DNA from: Aradus depressus
Taxonomy: Eukaryota; Arthropoda; Insecta; Hemiptera; Aradidae
Direction of reading: 5' to 3'
NCBI GenBank assembly: GCA_963662175.1
Contig: OY759214.1
Location: forward strand, 103,564,115 to 103,628,114
Length of the DNA stretch: 64,000 nucleotides
Numbering within the stretch: the first letter of the stretch is position 1; each line of letters begins with the position of its first letter. The position numbers were made by a program, and so were the translations under genes. The notes beneath the pieces were generated by a model that was given only the letters and a program-made list of their open reading frames with translations, was not told the origin of the DNA and made no database searches. Below are positions 21,330-34,427 of the stretch, in pieces.

Positions 21330-24300
21330 CAAGGCCTAGTGTTCATTTGAAAATACATGGTAAGAGGGACTATCTAGAGAAGTCTCAGAGTATTGTCCAG
21401 AGCATACCTAACAACTATCACTCCGCAGAACGCTCTCAGGTGGACAAACAACTGAACGGGGAGGGGTGGGGAGCATCACGAAGGCTTGATGTCCATTTGA
21501 GAATACCTGGTAAGAGGGACTATCGAGAGAAGTCTCAGGGTATTGTCCAGAGCATGCCTAACAACTATCACTCCGCAGAAAGCTCTCGGGTGGACAAACA
21601 ACTGAACAGGGAGGGGTGGGGAGCCTGAAGAAGGCTTAGTGTTCATTTGAAAATACCTGGTAAGAGGGACTATCTAGAGAAGTCTCAGGGTATTGTCCAG
21701 AGCATACCTAACAACTATCACTCCGCAGAAAGCTCTCGGGCGGACAAACAACTGAACAGGGAGGGGTGGGGAGCCTGAAGAAGGCTTAGTGTTCATTTGA
21801 AAATACCTGGTAAGAGGGACTATCTAGACATACCTAACAACTATCACTCCGCAGAAAGCTCTCAAGGTGCACAAACAACTGAACAGGGAGGGGTGGGGAG
21901 CCTGAAGAAGGCTTAGTGTTCATTTGAAAATACCTGGTAAGAGGGACTATCTAGAGAAGTCTCAAGGTATTGTCCAGAGCATGCCTAACAACTATCACTC
22001 CGCAGAAAGCTCTCGGGTGGACAAACAACTGAACAGGGAGGGGTGGGGAGCCTCAAGAAGGCTTAGTGTTCATTTGAAAATACCTGGTAAGAGGGACTAT
22101 CTAGAGAAGTCTCAGGGTATTGTCCAGAGCATGCCTAACAACTATCACTCCGCAGAAAGCTCTTGGGTGGACACACGACTGAAAGAGGAGGGGTGGGGAG
22201 CCTCAGAAGGCTTAGTGTTCATTTGAAAATACCTGGTAAGAGGGACTATCTAGAGAAGTCTCAGGGTATTGTCCAGAGCATACCTAACAACTATCACTCC
22301 GCAGAAAGCTCTCGGGTGGACAAACAACTGAACAGGGAGGGGTGGGGAGCCTCAAGAAGGCTTAGTGTTCATTTGAAAATACCTGGTAAGAGGGACTATC
22401 TAGAGAAGTCTCAGGGTATTGTCCAGAGCATACCTAACAACTATCACTCCGCAGAAAGCTCTCGGGTGGACACACGACTGAAAGGGGAGGGGTGGGGAGC
22501 CTCAAGAAGGCTTAGTGTTTATTTGAAAATACCTGGTAAGAGGGACTATCTAGAGAAGTCTCAGGGTATTGTCCAGAGCATGCCTAACAACTATCACTCC
22601 GCAGAAAGCTCTCGGGTGGACAAACAACTGAACAGGGAGGGGTGGGGAGCCTCAAGAAGGCTTAGTGTTCATTTGAAAATACCTGGTAAGAGGGACTATC
22701 TAGAGAAGTCTCAGGGTATTGTCCAGAGCATGCCTAACAACTATCACTCCGCAGAAAGCTCTCGGGTGGACAAACAACTGAACAGGGAGGGGTGGGGAGC
22801 TCGAAGAAGGCTTAGTGTTCATTTGAAAATACCTGGTAAGAGGGACTATCTAGAGAAGTCTCAGGGTATTGTCCAGAGCATGCCTAACAACTATCACTCC
22901 GCAGAAAGCTCTCGGGTGGACACACGACTGAAAGGGGAGGGGTGGGGAGCCTCAAGAAGGCTTAGTGTTCATTTGAAAATACCTGGTAAGAGGGACTATC
23001 TAGAGAAGCCTCAGGGTATTGTCCAGAGCATGCCTAACAACTATCACTCCGCAGAAAGCTCTCGGGTGGACAAACAACTGAACAGGGAGGGGTGGGGAGC
23101 TCGAAGAAGGCTTAGTGTTCATTTGAAAATACCTGGTAAGAGGGACTATCTAGAGAAGTCTCAGGGTATTGTCCAGAGCATGCCTAACAACTATCACTCC
23201 GCAGAAAGCTCTCGGGTGGACAAACAACTGAACAGGGAGGGGTGGGGAGCCTCAAGAAGGCTTAGTGTTCATTTGAAAATACCTGGTAAGAGGGACTATC
23301 TAGAGAAGTCTCAGGGTATTGTCCAGAGCATACCTAACAACTATCACTCCGCAGAAAGCTCTCGGGTGGACAAACAACTGAACAGGGAGGGGTGGGGAGC
23401 CTCAAGAAGGCTTAGTGTTCATTTGAAAATACCTGGTAAGAGGGACTATCTAGAGAAGTCTCAGGGTATTGTCCAGAGCATGCCTAACAACTATCACTCC
23501 GCAGAAAGCTCTCGGGTGGACAAACAACTGAACAGGGAGGGGTGGGGAGCTCGAAGAAGGCTTAGTGTTCATTTGAAAATACCTGGTAAGAGGGACTATC
23601 TAGAGAAGTCTCAGGGTATTGTCCAGAGCATGCCTAACAACTATCACTCCGCAGAAAGCTCTCGGGTGGACACACGACTGAAAGGGGAGGGGTGGGGAGC
23701 TCGAAGAAGGCTTAGTGTTCATTTGAAAATACCTGGTAAGAGGGACTATCTAGAGAAGTCTCAGGGTATTGTCCAGAGCATGCCTAACAACTATCACTCC
23801 GCAGAAAGCTCTCGGGTGGACAAACAACTGAACAGGGAGGGGTGGGGAGCTCGAAGAAGGCTTAGTGTTCATTTGAAAATACCTGGTAAGAGGGACTATC
23901 TAGAGAAGTCTCAGGGTATTGTCCAGAGCATGCCTAACAACTATCACTCCGCAGAAAGCTCTCGGGTGGACAAACAACTGAACAGGGAGGGGTGGGGAGC
24001 TCGAAGAAGGCTTAGTGTTCATTTGAAAATACCTGGTAAGAGGGACTATCTAGAGAAGTCTCAGGGTATTGTCCAGAGCATGCCTAACAACTATCACTCC
24101 GCAGAAAGCTCTCGGGTGGACACACGACTGAAAGGGGAGGGGTGGGGAGCCTCAAGAAGGCTTAGTGTTCATTTGAAAATACCTGGTAAGAGGGACTATC
24201 TAGAGAAGTCTCAGGGTATTGTCCAGAGTATACCTAACAACTATCACTCCGCAGAAAGCTCTCGGGTGGACAAACAACTGAACAGGGAGGGGTGGGGAGC

Positions 24301-27300
24301 CTCAAGAAGGCTTAGTGTTCATTTGAAAATACCTGGTAAGAGGGACTATCTAGAGAAGTCTCAGGGTATTGTCCAGAGCATACCTAACAACTATCACTCC
24401 GCAGAAAGCTCTCGGGTGGACAAACAACTGAACAGGGAGGGGTGGGGAGCCTCAAGAAGGCTTAGTGTTTATTTGAAAATACCTGGTAAGAGGGACTATC
24501 TAGAGAAGTCTCAGGGTATTGTCCAGAGCATGCCTAACAACTATCACTCCGCAGAAAGCTCTCGGGTGGACAAACAACTGAACAGGGAGGGGTGGGGAGC
24601 CTCAAGAAGGCTTAGTGTTCATTTGAAAATACCTGGTAAGAGGGACTATCTAGAGAAGTCTCAGGGTATTGTCCAGAGCATGCCTAACAACTATCACTCC
24701 GCAGAAAGCTCTCGGGTGGACAAACAACTGAACAGGGAGGGGTGGGGAGCCTCAAGAAGGCTTAGTGTTCATTTGAAAATACCTGGTAAGAGGGACTATC
24801 TAGAGAAGTCTCAGGGTATTGTCCAGAGCATGCCTAACAACTATCACTCCGCAGAAAGCTCTCGGGTGGACAAACAACTGAACAGGGAGGGGTGGGGAGC
24901 TCGAAGAAGGCTTAGTGTTCATTTGAAAATACCTGGTAAGAGGGACTATCTAGAGAAGTCTCAGGGTATTGTCCAGAGCATGCCTAACAACTATCACTCC
25001 GCAGAAAGCTCTCGGGTGGACAAACAACTGAACAGGGAGGGGTGGGGAGCTCGAAGAAGGCTTAGTGTTCATTTGAAAATACCTGGTAAGAGGGACTATC
25101 TAGAGAAGTCTCAGGGTATTGTCCAGAGCATGCCTAACAACTATCACTCCGCAGAAAGCTCTCGGGTGGACACACGACTGAAAGGGGAGGGGTGGGGAGC
25201 CTCAAGAAGGCTTAGTGTTCATTTGAAAATACCTGGTAAGAGGGACTATCTAGAGAAGTCTCAGGGTATTGTCCAGAGTATACCTAACAACTATCACTCC
25301 GCAGAAAGCTCTCGGGTGGACAAACAACTGAACAGGGAGGGGTGGGGAGCCTCAAGAAGGCTTAGTGTTCATTTGAAAATACCTGGTAAGAGGGACTATC
25401 TAGAGAAGTCTCAGGGTATTGTCCAGAGCATACCTAACAACTATCACTCCGCAGAAAGCTCTCGGGTGGACAAACAACTGAACAGGGAGGGGTGGGGAGC
25501 CTCAAGAAGGCTTAGTGTTTATTTGAAAATACCTGGTAAGAGGGACTATCTAGAGAAGTCTCAGGGTATTGTCCAGAGCATGCCTAACAACTATCACTCC
25601 GCAGAAAGCTCTCGGGTGGACAAACAACTGAACAGGGAGGGGTGGGGAGCCTCAAGAAGGCTTAGTGTTCATTTGAAAATACCCGGTAAGAGGGACTATC
25701 TAGAGAAGTCTCAGGGTATTGTCCAGAGCATGCCTAACAACTATCACTCCGCAGAAAGCTCTCGGGTGGACAAACAACTGAACAGGGAGGGGTGGGGAGC
25801 TCGAAGAAGGCTTAGTGTTCATTTGAAAATACCTGGTAAGAGGGACTATCTAGAGAAGTCTCAGGGTATTGTCCAGAGCATGCCTAACAACTATCACTCC
25901 GCAGAAAGCTCTCGGGTGGACACACGACTGAAAGGGGAGGGGTGGGGAGCCTCAAGAAGGCTTAGTGTTCATTTGAAAATACCTGGTAAGAGGGACTATC
26001 TAGAGAAGCCTCAGGGTATTGTCCAGAGCATGCCTAACAACTATCACTCCGCAGAAAGCTCTCGGGTGGACAAACAACTGAACAGGGAGGGGTGGGGAGC
26101 TCGAAGAAGGCTTAGTGTTCATTTGAAAATACCTGGTAAGAAGGACTATCTAGAGAAGTCTCAGGGTATTGTCCAGAGCATGCCTAACAACTATCACTCC
26201 GCAGAAAGCTCTCGGGTGGACACACGACTGAAAGGGGAGGGGTGGGGAGCCTCAAGAAGGCTTAGTGTTCATTTGAAAATACCTGGTAAGAGGGACTATC
26301 TAGAGAAGTCTCAGGGTATTGTCCAGAGCATACCTAACAACTATCACTCCGCAGAAAGCTCTCGGGTGGACAAACAACTGAACAGGGAGGGGTGGGGAGC
26401 CTCAAGAAGGCTTAGTGTTCATTTGAAAATACCTGGTAAGAGGGACTATCTAGAGAAGTCTCAGGGTATTGTCCAGAGCATACCTAACAACTATCACTCC
26501 GCAGAAAGCTCTCGGGTGGACAAACAACTGAACAGGGAGGGGTGGGGAGCCTCAAGAAGGCTTAGTGTTCATTTGAAAATACCTGGTAAGAGGGACTATC
26601 TAGAGAAGTCTCAGGGTATTGTCCAGAGCATGCCTAACAACTATCACTCCGCAGAAAGCTCTCGGGTGGACAAACAACTGAACAGGGAGGGGTGGGGAGC
26701 TCGAAGAAGGCTTAGTGTTCATTTGAAAATACCTGGTAAGAGGGACTATCTAGAGAAGTCTCAGGGTATTGTCCAGAGCATGCCTAACAACTATCACTCC
26801 GCAGAAAGCTCTCGGGTGGACACACGACTGAAAGGGGAGGGGTGGGGAGCTCGAAGAAGGCTTAGTGTTCATTTGAAAATACCTGGTAAGAGGGACTATC
26901 TAGAGAAGTCTCAGGGTATTGTCCAGAGCATGCCTAACAACTATCACTCCGCAGAAAGCTCTCGGGTGGACACACGACTGAAAGGGGAGGGGTGGGGAGC
27001 CTCAAGAAGGCTTAGTGTTCATTTGAAAATACCTGGTAAGAGGGACTATCTAGAGAAGTCTCAGGGTATTGTCCAGAGCATGCCTAACAACTATCACTCC
27101 GCAGAAAGCTCTCGGGTGGACAAACAACTGAACAGGGAGGGGTGGGGAGCCTCAAGAAGGCTTAGTGTTCATTTGAAAATACCTGGTAAGAGGGACTATC
27201 TAGAGAAGTCTCAGGGTATTGTCCAGAGCATGCCTAACAACTATCACTCCGCAGAAAGCTCTCGGGTGGACAAACAACTGAACAGGGAGGGGTGGGGAGC

Positions 27301-28255
27301 TCGAAGAAGGCTTAGTGTTCATTTGAAAATACCTGGTAAGAGGGACTATCTAGAGAAGTCTCAGGGTATTGTCCAGAGCATGCCTAACAACTATCACTCC
27401 GCAGAAAGCTCTCGGGTGGACAAACAACTGAACAGGGAGGGGTGGGGAGCTCGAAGAAGGCTTAGTGTTCATTTGAAAATACCTGGTAAGAGGGACTATC
27501 TAGAGAAGTCTCAGGGTATTGTCCAGAGCATGCCTAACAACTATCACTCCGCAGAAAGCTCTCGGGTGGACACACGACTGAAAGGGGAGGGGTGGGGAGC
27601 CTCAAGAAGGCTTAGTGTTCATTTGAAAATACCTGGTAAGAGGGACTATCTAGAGAAGTCTCAGGGTATTGTCCAGAGTATACCTAACAACTATCACTCC
27701 GCAGAAAGCTCTCGGGTGGACAAACAGCTGAACAGGGAGGGGTGGGGAGCCTCAAGAAGGCTTAGTGTTCATTTGAAAATACCTGGTAAGAGGGACTATC
27801 TAGAGAAGTCTCAGGTTATTGTCCAGAGCATGCCTAACAACTATCACTCCGCAGAAAGCTCTCGGGTGGACAAACAACTGATGAGGGAGGGGTGGGGAGC
27901 ATCACGAAGGCTTAGTGTTCATTTGAAAATACCTGGTAAGAGGGACTATCTAGAGAAGTCTCAGGGTATTGTCCAGAGCATGCCTAACAACTATCACTCC
28001 GCAGAAAGCTCTCGGGTGGACAAACAACTGAACAGGGAGGGGTGGGGAGCCTGAAGAAGGCTTAGTGTTCATTTGAAAATACCTGGTAAGAGGGACTATC
28101 TAGACATACCTAACAACTATCACTCCGCAGAAAGCTCTGAAGGTGGACAAACAACTGAACAGGGAGGGGTGGGGAGCCTGAAGAAGGCTTAGTGTTCATT
28201 TGAAAATACCTGGTAAGAGGGACTATCTAGAGAAGTCTCAGGGTATTGTCCAGAG
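21330..28255 (+). repeat. 150-bp tandem array (about 46 units) with exon/intron-like units
   Basis: Period is 150 bp, unbroken, between exons B and C of the host gene. Units near both edges are degenerate (TGA in gcctgaag, short deletions, single-base shifts). From about 22300 to 27880 the units are nearly identical. Each unit has G|GTAAGA, a CTAAC 16-17 nt before CAG, and so a 69-nt intron-like part and an 81-nt part. Read straight through, the array is open for 1963 codons (50-residue repeat); with the 69-nt part removed it is also open (27-residue repeat containing VDKQLNREGWGASRR). Two main variants alternate: KQLNREG and TRLKGEG. The long ORF follows automatically from homogenised stop-free units, so coding status is unproven. 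Confidence 0.9.
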
Positions 28256-28608
28256 CATACTGAACCGGTTGACCAGATTGAGGATGGGGTCGGCAGGCTC
28301 AGTAGTATACTACTTCGAGCTGCCGATGAGACCATCCCCAAGAAGGTAAACCGGATCAGGAAGGTACCCTGGTGGGGTGAGGACCTTATCCTCGCCAAGA
28401 AGGCTGTATCGTGCCAGGAGAAGGTGTCAGCTGTGCCAAAACCAAAACCCACTCCAGAGGGTAATACGGAGGGAGGAGTACCGGCAGCTTAGCAAGGCTT
28501 ATGGTAGCTGACATTTCTATAATTTGTAAATAAAATCGTTAGGCCTCCCTTTTTCCCCGACGATTCGGCGATGGTGTCGTGGCCGGAGGTCGGCCACCCA
28601 AAAAAAAA
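28256..28608 (+). pseudogene. LINE-like fragment with poly(A) tail
   Basis: Directly after the 150-bp array one frame reads VDQIEDGVGRLSSILLRAAD, ETIPKKVNRIRKVPWWGEDL and ILAKKAV, similar to the linker between endonuclease and RT in R1/I-type LINEs (the PWW motif). It then passes to a non-coding GC-rich tail and a run of A ending at about 28620. The RT itself is absent, so it is internally deleted or rearranged. Confidence 0.5.
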
Positions 28609-28620
28609 AAAAAAAAAAAA

Positions 28621-31530
28621 AGTAGTCCTATCAACCGAGAGGGGTATAAAACTGTTACAGTCCTATCTACAGAAAAGGGTATAAAGCTATTACAGCCCTA
28701 TCTACAGACAGGGGCATGAAGCTATTACAGTCCTATCTACAGAGAGAGGTATAAAGCTATTACAGTCCTATCTACAGACATCCAGATATAACTATCCTTG
28801 TATTCCCTTCCCCCAAATATAATTATTTATGGATGGCACTTGAGATTTTCATGAAATCTGCACGTTGGCAATTTAGATCCCACAAAAATGAATGAATGTA
28901 AAGTTTTGAAGCTATTACAGGTATAAAGCTATTACAGTCCTATCTACAGAGCGAGGTATAAAGCTATTACAGTCCTATCTACAGAGAGGGGTGAAAAGCT
29001 ATTACGGTCCTAACTACAAAGAGGGGTATAAAGCTATTACTGTCCTATCTACAGAGAGGGGCATAAAGCTAATACTGTCCTACCTACAGAGGGGTATAAA
29101 GCTATTACAGTCCTAGCTACAGAGAGGCATAATGCTATTACAGTCCTATCTACAGAGAGGGGTATAAAGCTATTAAAGTCCTATCTACAGAGAGGGGTAT
29201 AAAGCTATTACTGTCCTATCTACAGAGAGGGGTATAAAGCTATTACAGTCCTATCTACAGAGAGGGGTATAAAGCTATTACAGTCCGATCTACAGAGAGG
29301 GGGAAGAGGCTATTACAGCCCTATCTACAGAGAGGGGTATAAAGTTATTAGAGTCCTATCTACACAGAGGGGTATAAAGCTATTACAGTCCTATCTACAG
29401 AGAGGGGTATAAAACAATTCCAGTCCTATCTACAGAGAAGGGTATGTAGCTATTACAGTCCTATCAACAGAGAGGGGTATAAAGCTATTATAGTCCTATC
29501 TAAAGAGAGGGGCATAAAACTATTACAGTCCTATATACAGAGAGGCATAAAGCTTTTACAGTCCTATCTACAGGGAGGCATAAAGCTATTACAGTCCTAT
29601 CTACAGAGAGGGGCATAAAGCTATTATAGTCCTATCTAAAGAGAGGGGTATAAAGCTATTACTGTCCTGTCTACAGAGAGAAGCATAGAGCTATTATAGT
29701 CCTATCTAAAGAGAGGGGCACAGAGCTATTACAGTCCTATCTACAGAGAGGGGCATAAAGCTATTACTGTCCTATCTACAGAGAGGGGCATAAAGCTATT
29801 ACTGTTCTATCTACAGAGAGTGGTATAAAGCTATTTCAGTCCTATCTACAGAGAGGGGTATAAAGCTATTACTGTCCTGTCTACAGAGAGGGGCATAAAG
29901 CTATTATAGTCCTATCTAAAGAGAGAGGCACAGAGCTATTACAGTCCTATCTACAGAGAGGGGTATAAAGCTATTACTGTCCTATCTACAGAAAGGGGTA
30001 TAAAGCTATTACAGTCCTATATACAGAGAGGGGTATAAAGGTATTACAGTCCGATCTACAGAGAGGGGGAAGAGGCTATTACAGCCCTATCTACAGAGAG
30101 GGGTATAAAGTTATTAGTCCTATCTACACTGAGGGGTATAAAGCTATTACAGTCCTAGCTACAGAGAGGCATAATGCTATTACAGTCCTATCTACAGAGA
30201 GGGGTATAAAGCTATTAAAGTCCTATCTATAGAGAGGGGTATAAAGCTATTACTGTCCCATCTACAGAATGGGGTATAAAGCTATTACAGTCCTATATAC
30301 AGAGAGTGGTATAAAGCTATTTCAGTCCTATATAGAGAGAGGGGTATAAAGCTATTACAGTCCTTGAAATGCTCCAAGGGAAGAATGAATGAATGGGTTC
30401 TTTTCCATTGAACAGCCTACAGACTGTCTGATGCTGCACGGAAGGACAGGGCTTGCAAATATTGAGTTATACTCTATATAACTACCCCTATACCTGGGAA
30501 AGTAAACATTAATGAGTATTGTTGGTTAGGGACCTTTTTTCTTATATTTATTACTTTTATAAGAACTGTTTTCGTCTGTTTTTGGAACTTGTCGGCTCTT
30601 TTTAAAATGAATAAATAAAGAAGTATAAGTAAAGTTATGTATATTTCAAATACATTATAATATATTTCAATCATTACAACAAATTTTGATCATCATAATA
30701 TATTTTCAGCGTAAATTACATTTGTATATTATACTAATAATATATTTTTTTTCTTTTAGAATCGTTAGAGCCAATCTTCCAGAGGATGTCAGGGAATATA
30801 CAACGTTCATATACCAATTATGAACCAACCGAAAGTACGTCACTGACATCCAGATATAACTATCCTTGTATTCCCTTCCCCCAAATATAATTATTTATGG
30901 ATGGCACTTTGAGATTTTCATGAAATCTGCACGTTGGCAATTTAGATCCCACAAAAATGAATGAATGTAAAGTTTTGAAGCTATTACAGGTATAAAGCTA
31001 TTACAGTCCTATCTACAGAGCGAGGTATAAAGCTATTACAGTCCTATCTACAGAGAGGGGTGAAAAGCTATTACGGTCCTAACTACAAAGAGGGGTATAA
31101 AGCTATTACTGTCCTATCTACAGAGAGGGGCATAAAGCTAATACTGTCCTACCTACAGAGGGGTATAAAGCTATTACAGTCCTAGCTACAGAGAGGCATA
31201 ATGCTATTACAGTCCTATCTACAGAGAGGGGTATAAAGCTATTAAAGTCCTATCTACAGAGAGGGGTATAAAGCTATTACTGTCCTATCTACAGAGAGGG
31301 GTATAAAGCTATTACAGTCCTATCTACAGAGAGGGGTATAAAGCTATTACAGTCCGATCTACAGAGAGGGGGAAGAGGCTATTACAGCCCTATCTACAGA
31401 GAGGGGTATAAAGTTATTAGAGTCCTATCTACACAGAGGGGTATAAAGCTATTACAGTCCTATATACAGAGAGTGGTATAAAGCTATTTCAGTCCTATAT
31501 AGAGAGAGGGGTATAAAGCTATTACAGTCC
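28621..31530 (+). repeat. 35-bp minisatellite in three blocks with segmental duplication
   Basis: The unit GGGGTATAAAGCTATTACAG plus TCCTATCTACAGAGA occurs at 28621-28775, 28905-30365 and 30985-31530. The blocks are separated by a duplicated non-repeat segment (CATCCAGATATAACTATCC at 28778 and about 30847). The right-hand flank (TCCTTGAAATGCTCCAAGGG, 30362) recurs at 31528. So a segment including exon C was duplicated in tandem, and the second minisatellite block is shorter. Confidence 0.9.
30760..30834 (+). CDS. Host gene exon C (75 nt)
   Basis: The acceptor is preceded by a strong pyrimidine tract (tttttttcttttag) and the donor is A|gtacgt. With the G carried from exon B, the frame reads E, then SLEPIFQRMSGNIQRS, and ends EPTE plus one base. 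A diverged second copy of this exon lies at about 31909-31960, within a local segmental duplication. Confidence 0.75.
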
Positions 31531-31898
31531 TTGAAATGCTCCAAGGGAAGAATGAATGAATGGGTTCTTTTCCATTGAACAGCCTACAGACTGTCTGATG
31601 CTGCACGGAAGGACAGGGCGGGCAAATATTGAGTTATACTCTATATAACTACCCCTATACCTGGGAAAGTAAACATTAATGAGAATTGTCGGTGAGGGAC
31701 CTTTTTTCTTATATTTATTACTTTTATAAGAACTGTTTTCGTCTGTTTTTGGAACTTGTCGGCTCTTATTAAAATGAATAAATAAAGAAATATTAGTAAA
31801 GTTATGTATATTTCAAATACATTATAATATATTTCAATCATTATAATATATTTTCAAGGTAAATTACATTTGTATATTATAATAACAATTATTATTTT

Positions 31899-31962
31899 TT
31901 CTTTTGGGAAGTATAAAATCAGGTTTCAAAAGGCTGTCAGGAAATAAACCACGTAAATAGCC
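31899..31962 (+). pseudogene. Decayed second copy of exon C
   Basis: Upstream intron sequence matches that of exon C, but the acceptor AG has become GG. Aligned codon by codon without gaps, exon C SLEPIFQRMSGNIQRS corresponds to SIKSGFKRLSGNKPRK followed by TAG. The F-x-R-x-SGN-x-x-R core is kept. The rest of the exon and its donor are deleted. Confidence 0.7.
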
Positions 31963-33314
31963 TTGTAATCCCTTCACCCAAACAACATTATTTATGGATG
32001 GCACTTTGACATTTTTATGAAATCTGCACATTGGGAATTTAGCCCCAAAAAAATTAATGATGATATCCCTTCTCTGAATGTATTACAACAGAAATTTCAA
32101 ATTTCTGATATGACTATAACATGACATTTACCTACCAAGTTTGTACGGATCACTATCCCTCCCATCTCAAACCGGCATTACTCGATATAAAAAGGAATAA
32201 GAAAGTAATAAAGGACATCAATGGGTTTCTTTTCACCGTTGTGGTCACAATGTAATTCTGAAAGTAATGGGGGGGAATGGTATGTAAAACGTGGAGGGTA
32301 GGTATAAGAAAGTTCAGAAAATTTTCAGATAAAAATCGAAGGAAATCAGTCAGCTTCACACAATCAACTAATACTTTTATTTTAGTTTACAATATAATAT
32401 TATATTTCAATTTTATGTTTCCCATAATTTCCCTCAATAGAAGAACAATATATATAATATATATAACTTTCATAAATATAATAAATAACTTTCAAACTAT
32501 CAAAAATAAATTATTAAAAAAATTTCCAACTTTTATATTCTGATTACAACTTTTAAATTTTTGCAGTTGGGCAACTGAAGAAGGCAACTGAACTTTGTGA
32601 TTTATTGCTTGAATCCATTACAATTAGCTCATCATCTCTGGAGTTTAAATAGATTTCTAAGCTCCCCAGAGAAAATTGTCAATTGTGTAGTCAAAATACA
32701 ACTTTTTTGAAGCTTTTCACATAAATTATAGGTCAAGGGTTTTTAAAAATCTATTTATATATATATTTACTAATTTTATTTTTTAGTTAAAGTTGAATTT
32801 TAGGAGACTGTAAATTATTTTAAAGATCTACCACCTTGTCGGGACTAAAAAATGTTTAATATTAAAATAACAATGTTTAAAATTGTTTGCATCCATAGTG
32901 ACTTCGGTATCACATAACGGACAGATCGGGTTTTTTTGACACCAATTCTTTTTACGTGTCCTTGGAGGCCCGGAAGCGAAAAGTTAATTTATTCGTGAAT
33001 CACCGACGATTTTTAATTTATTGTCTCCGCAGGATACAAACAGTTAAATACTTTTAAAATAGTTTTCTTTTTTTCTTCTGATGACTAATTTCATTCTAAT
33101 TGCTTCTTCATTGCCATACTCAACAAATAAATTAGTTTTTAAGAAAGCAACAGATACATACACAGTTGAAATTTGGATTTCATATAAATTAGATTCACTG
33201 TATACCGTGCATACTACATCTGAATACGAACAAACAAGAACGCCCGTTTTGAAACTCCAGAAATTAATAACAAAACTCCTTGTACATTTAACTCAACAGT
33301 ATTTTCTTTTCTAG
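31963..33314. other. Intron C-D, unique AT-rich DNA
   Basis: Starts with a third partial copy of the duplicated flank (CCTTGTAATCCCTTCACCC). The rest shows no convincing gene; short ORFs at 32153-32543 and 33081-33314 lack domains. Confidence 0.5.
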
Positions 33315-33352
33315 GTAAAGTATTGGTGCACCCCAGTACCGATAATATGGAG
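33315..33352 (+). CDS. Host gene exon D (38 nt)
   Basis: The acceptor is tattttcttttctag and the donor a consensus GAG|gtaagc. With the A carried from exon C the frame reads S KVLVHPSTDNME and leaves in phase 0, as exon E requires. The strong splice sites on both sides support so short an exon. Confidence 0.7.
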
Positions 33353-34427
33353 GTAAGCTAAATAAATCTTTACCTCCTACTTCAGAGAACATGTATTTCA
33401 ATGTCCTCCTTATTATTTCTTCAATCGTTAGATGTAAATAGTCCATTGTACAAAATATGGCACATTTCTGGGAGGCCGGGGGGAGGGGGGACTAAAACAT
33501 GATAAACTTTTAGTAATGCAATCTTATAACTTTTTCTGTATTGTATTAGTAAAATATAATATACTAGGCAAGATCAGAAGGCCTAAATATAGTGAAGAGT
33601 CAGGTGGACCTTAGAAATTATCTACGATGAGAGCACCTGCGGCCCACCTTTTCCATTGCGCAAAGCTCCATATCTCAGTACCTTAGAACCGAACTATCGT
33701 ATGTCCATTTTCTTGTTTTTTGGAAAAACGCAAAATACACTTTTTATAAATAGTTTCAAATGAATTGAACTGAATTATTGTATTCCTGCCTTCAATATTT
33801 TTTTGGTTAACACCTTATGTAATGTATTTACTATATCAATAATTAAATTGATATTATTGAGGAATAAAAAAAAATTTGTTTTACTTTTAATTGGACTTTG
33901 TGATCAAGTCTGGACATACGATAGTTTCTGTCATTAATCTAAGTTCAACACTACATGTCACAGGGACATACATTGCATGAGAGGAGGTTGTAATGTGGTT
34001 ACAATGTGACATAGGCTCGGTGAACCCATTTTTTCTGAGAGCCAAACCATCTTAACTGGACATAGGATGTATCCAAATTTAATTTAAACGATCGTATGAG
34101 CAATTCTTGTCTGTAAGATAGTTTGGATCTAAGCAATTGTGGACATAACATTTTCTCAATTTTAAAATAAAGACTTTTGATTGGTTTAGAGACATATGAT
34201 TGCCACTATCGGAAAGAGCGCCCTAGAATTAGTAAATATCGATTTTTACCTACTTATCACCAAAAATGAACATACGATAGATGGTTCTAAAGTACTGATC
34301 TTTGCTCATCAGGCAATCACACTGAGCTTCCATTTTGACATTAGAAGGGTAATCACAAAACCTAACAAGCTGGTTTTCGGATGTGTGTGTTTCGCCTCTT
34401 TGCACCCTAAATCAGAGGAATTTACTT
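33353..34427. other. Intron D-E, first part
   Basis: No gene or clear element. The last 60 bp (GTGTTTCGCCTCTTTG...AATCAGAGGAA) recurs at about 41690-41730, so it is part of an interspersed repeat. Confidence 0.5.

Noticed and set aside
22163..28054. 1963-codon ORF as an ordinary single-exon gene
   Set aside because: It is the continuous reading of a homogenised 150-bp satellite. The edges carry stops and frameshifts, and the start codon is arbitrary. Kept only as a possible exon-intron array.
28189..28452. 87-aa minus-strand ORF
   Set aside because: Antisense of the LINE-like fragment, which reads better on the plus strand.
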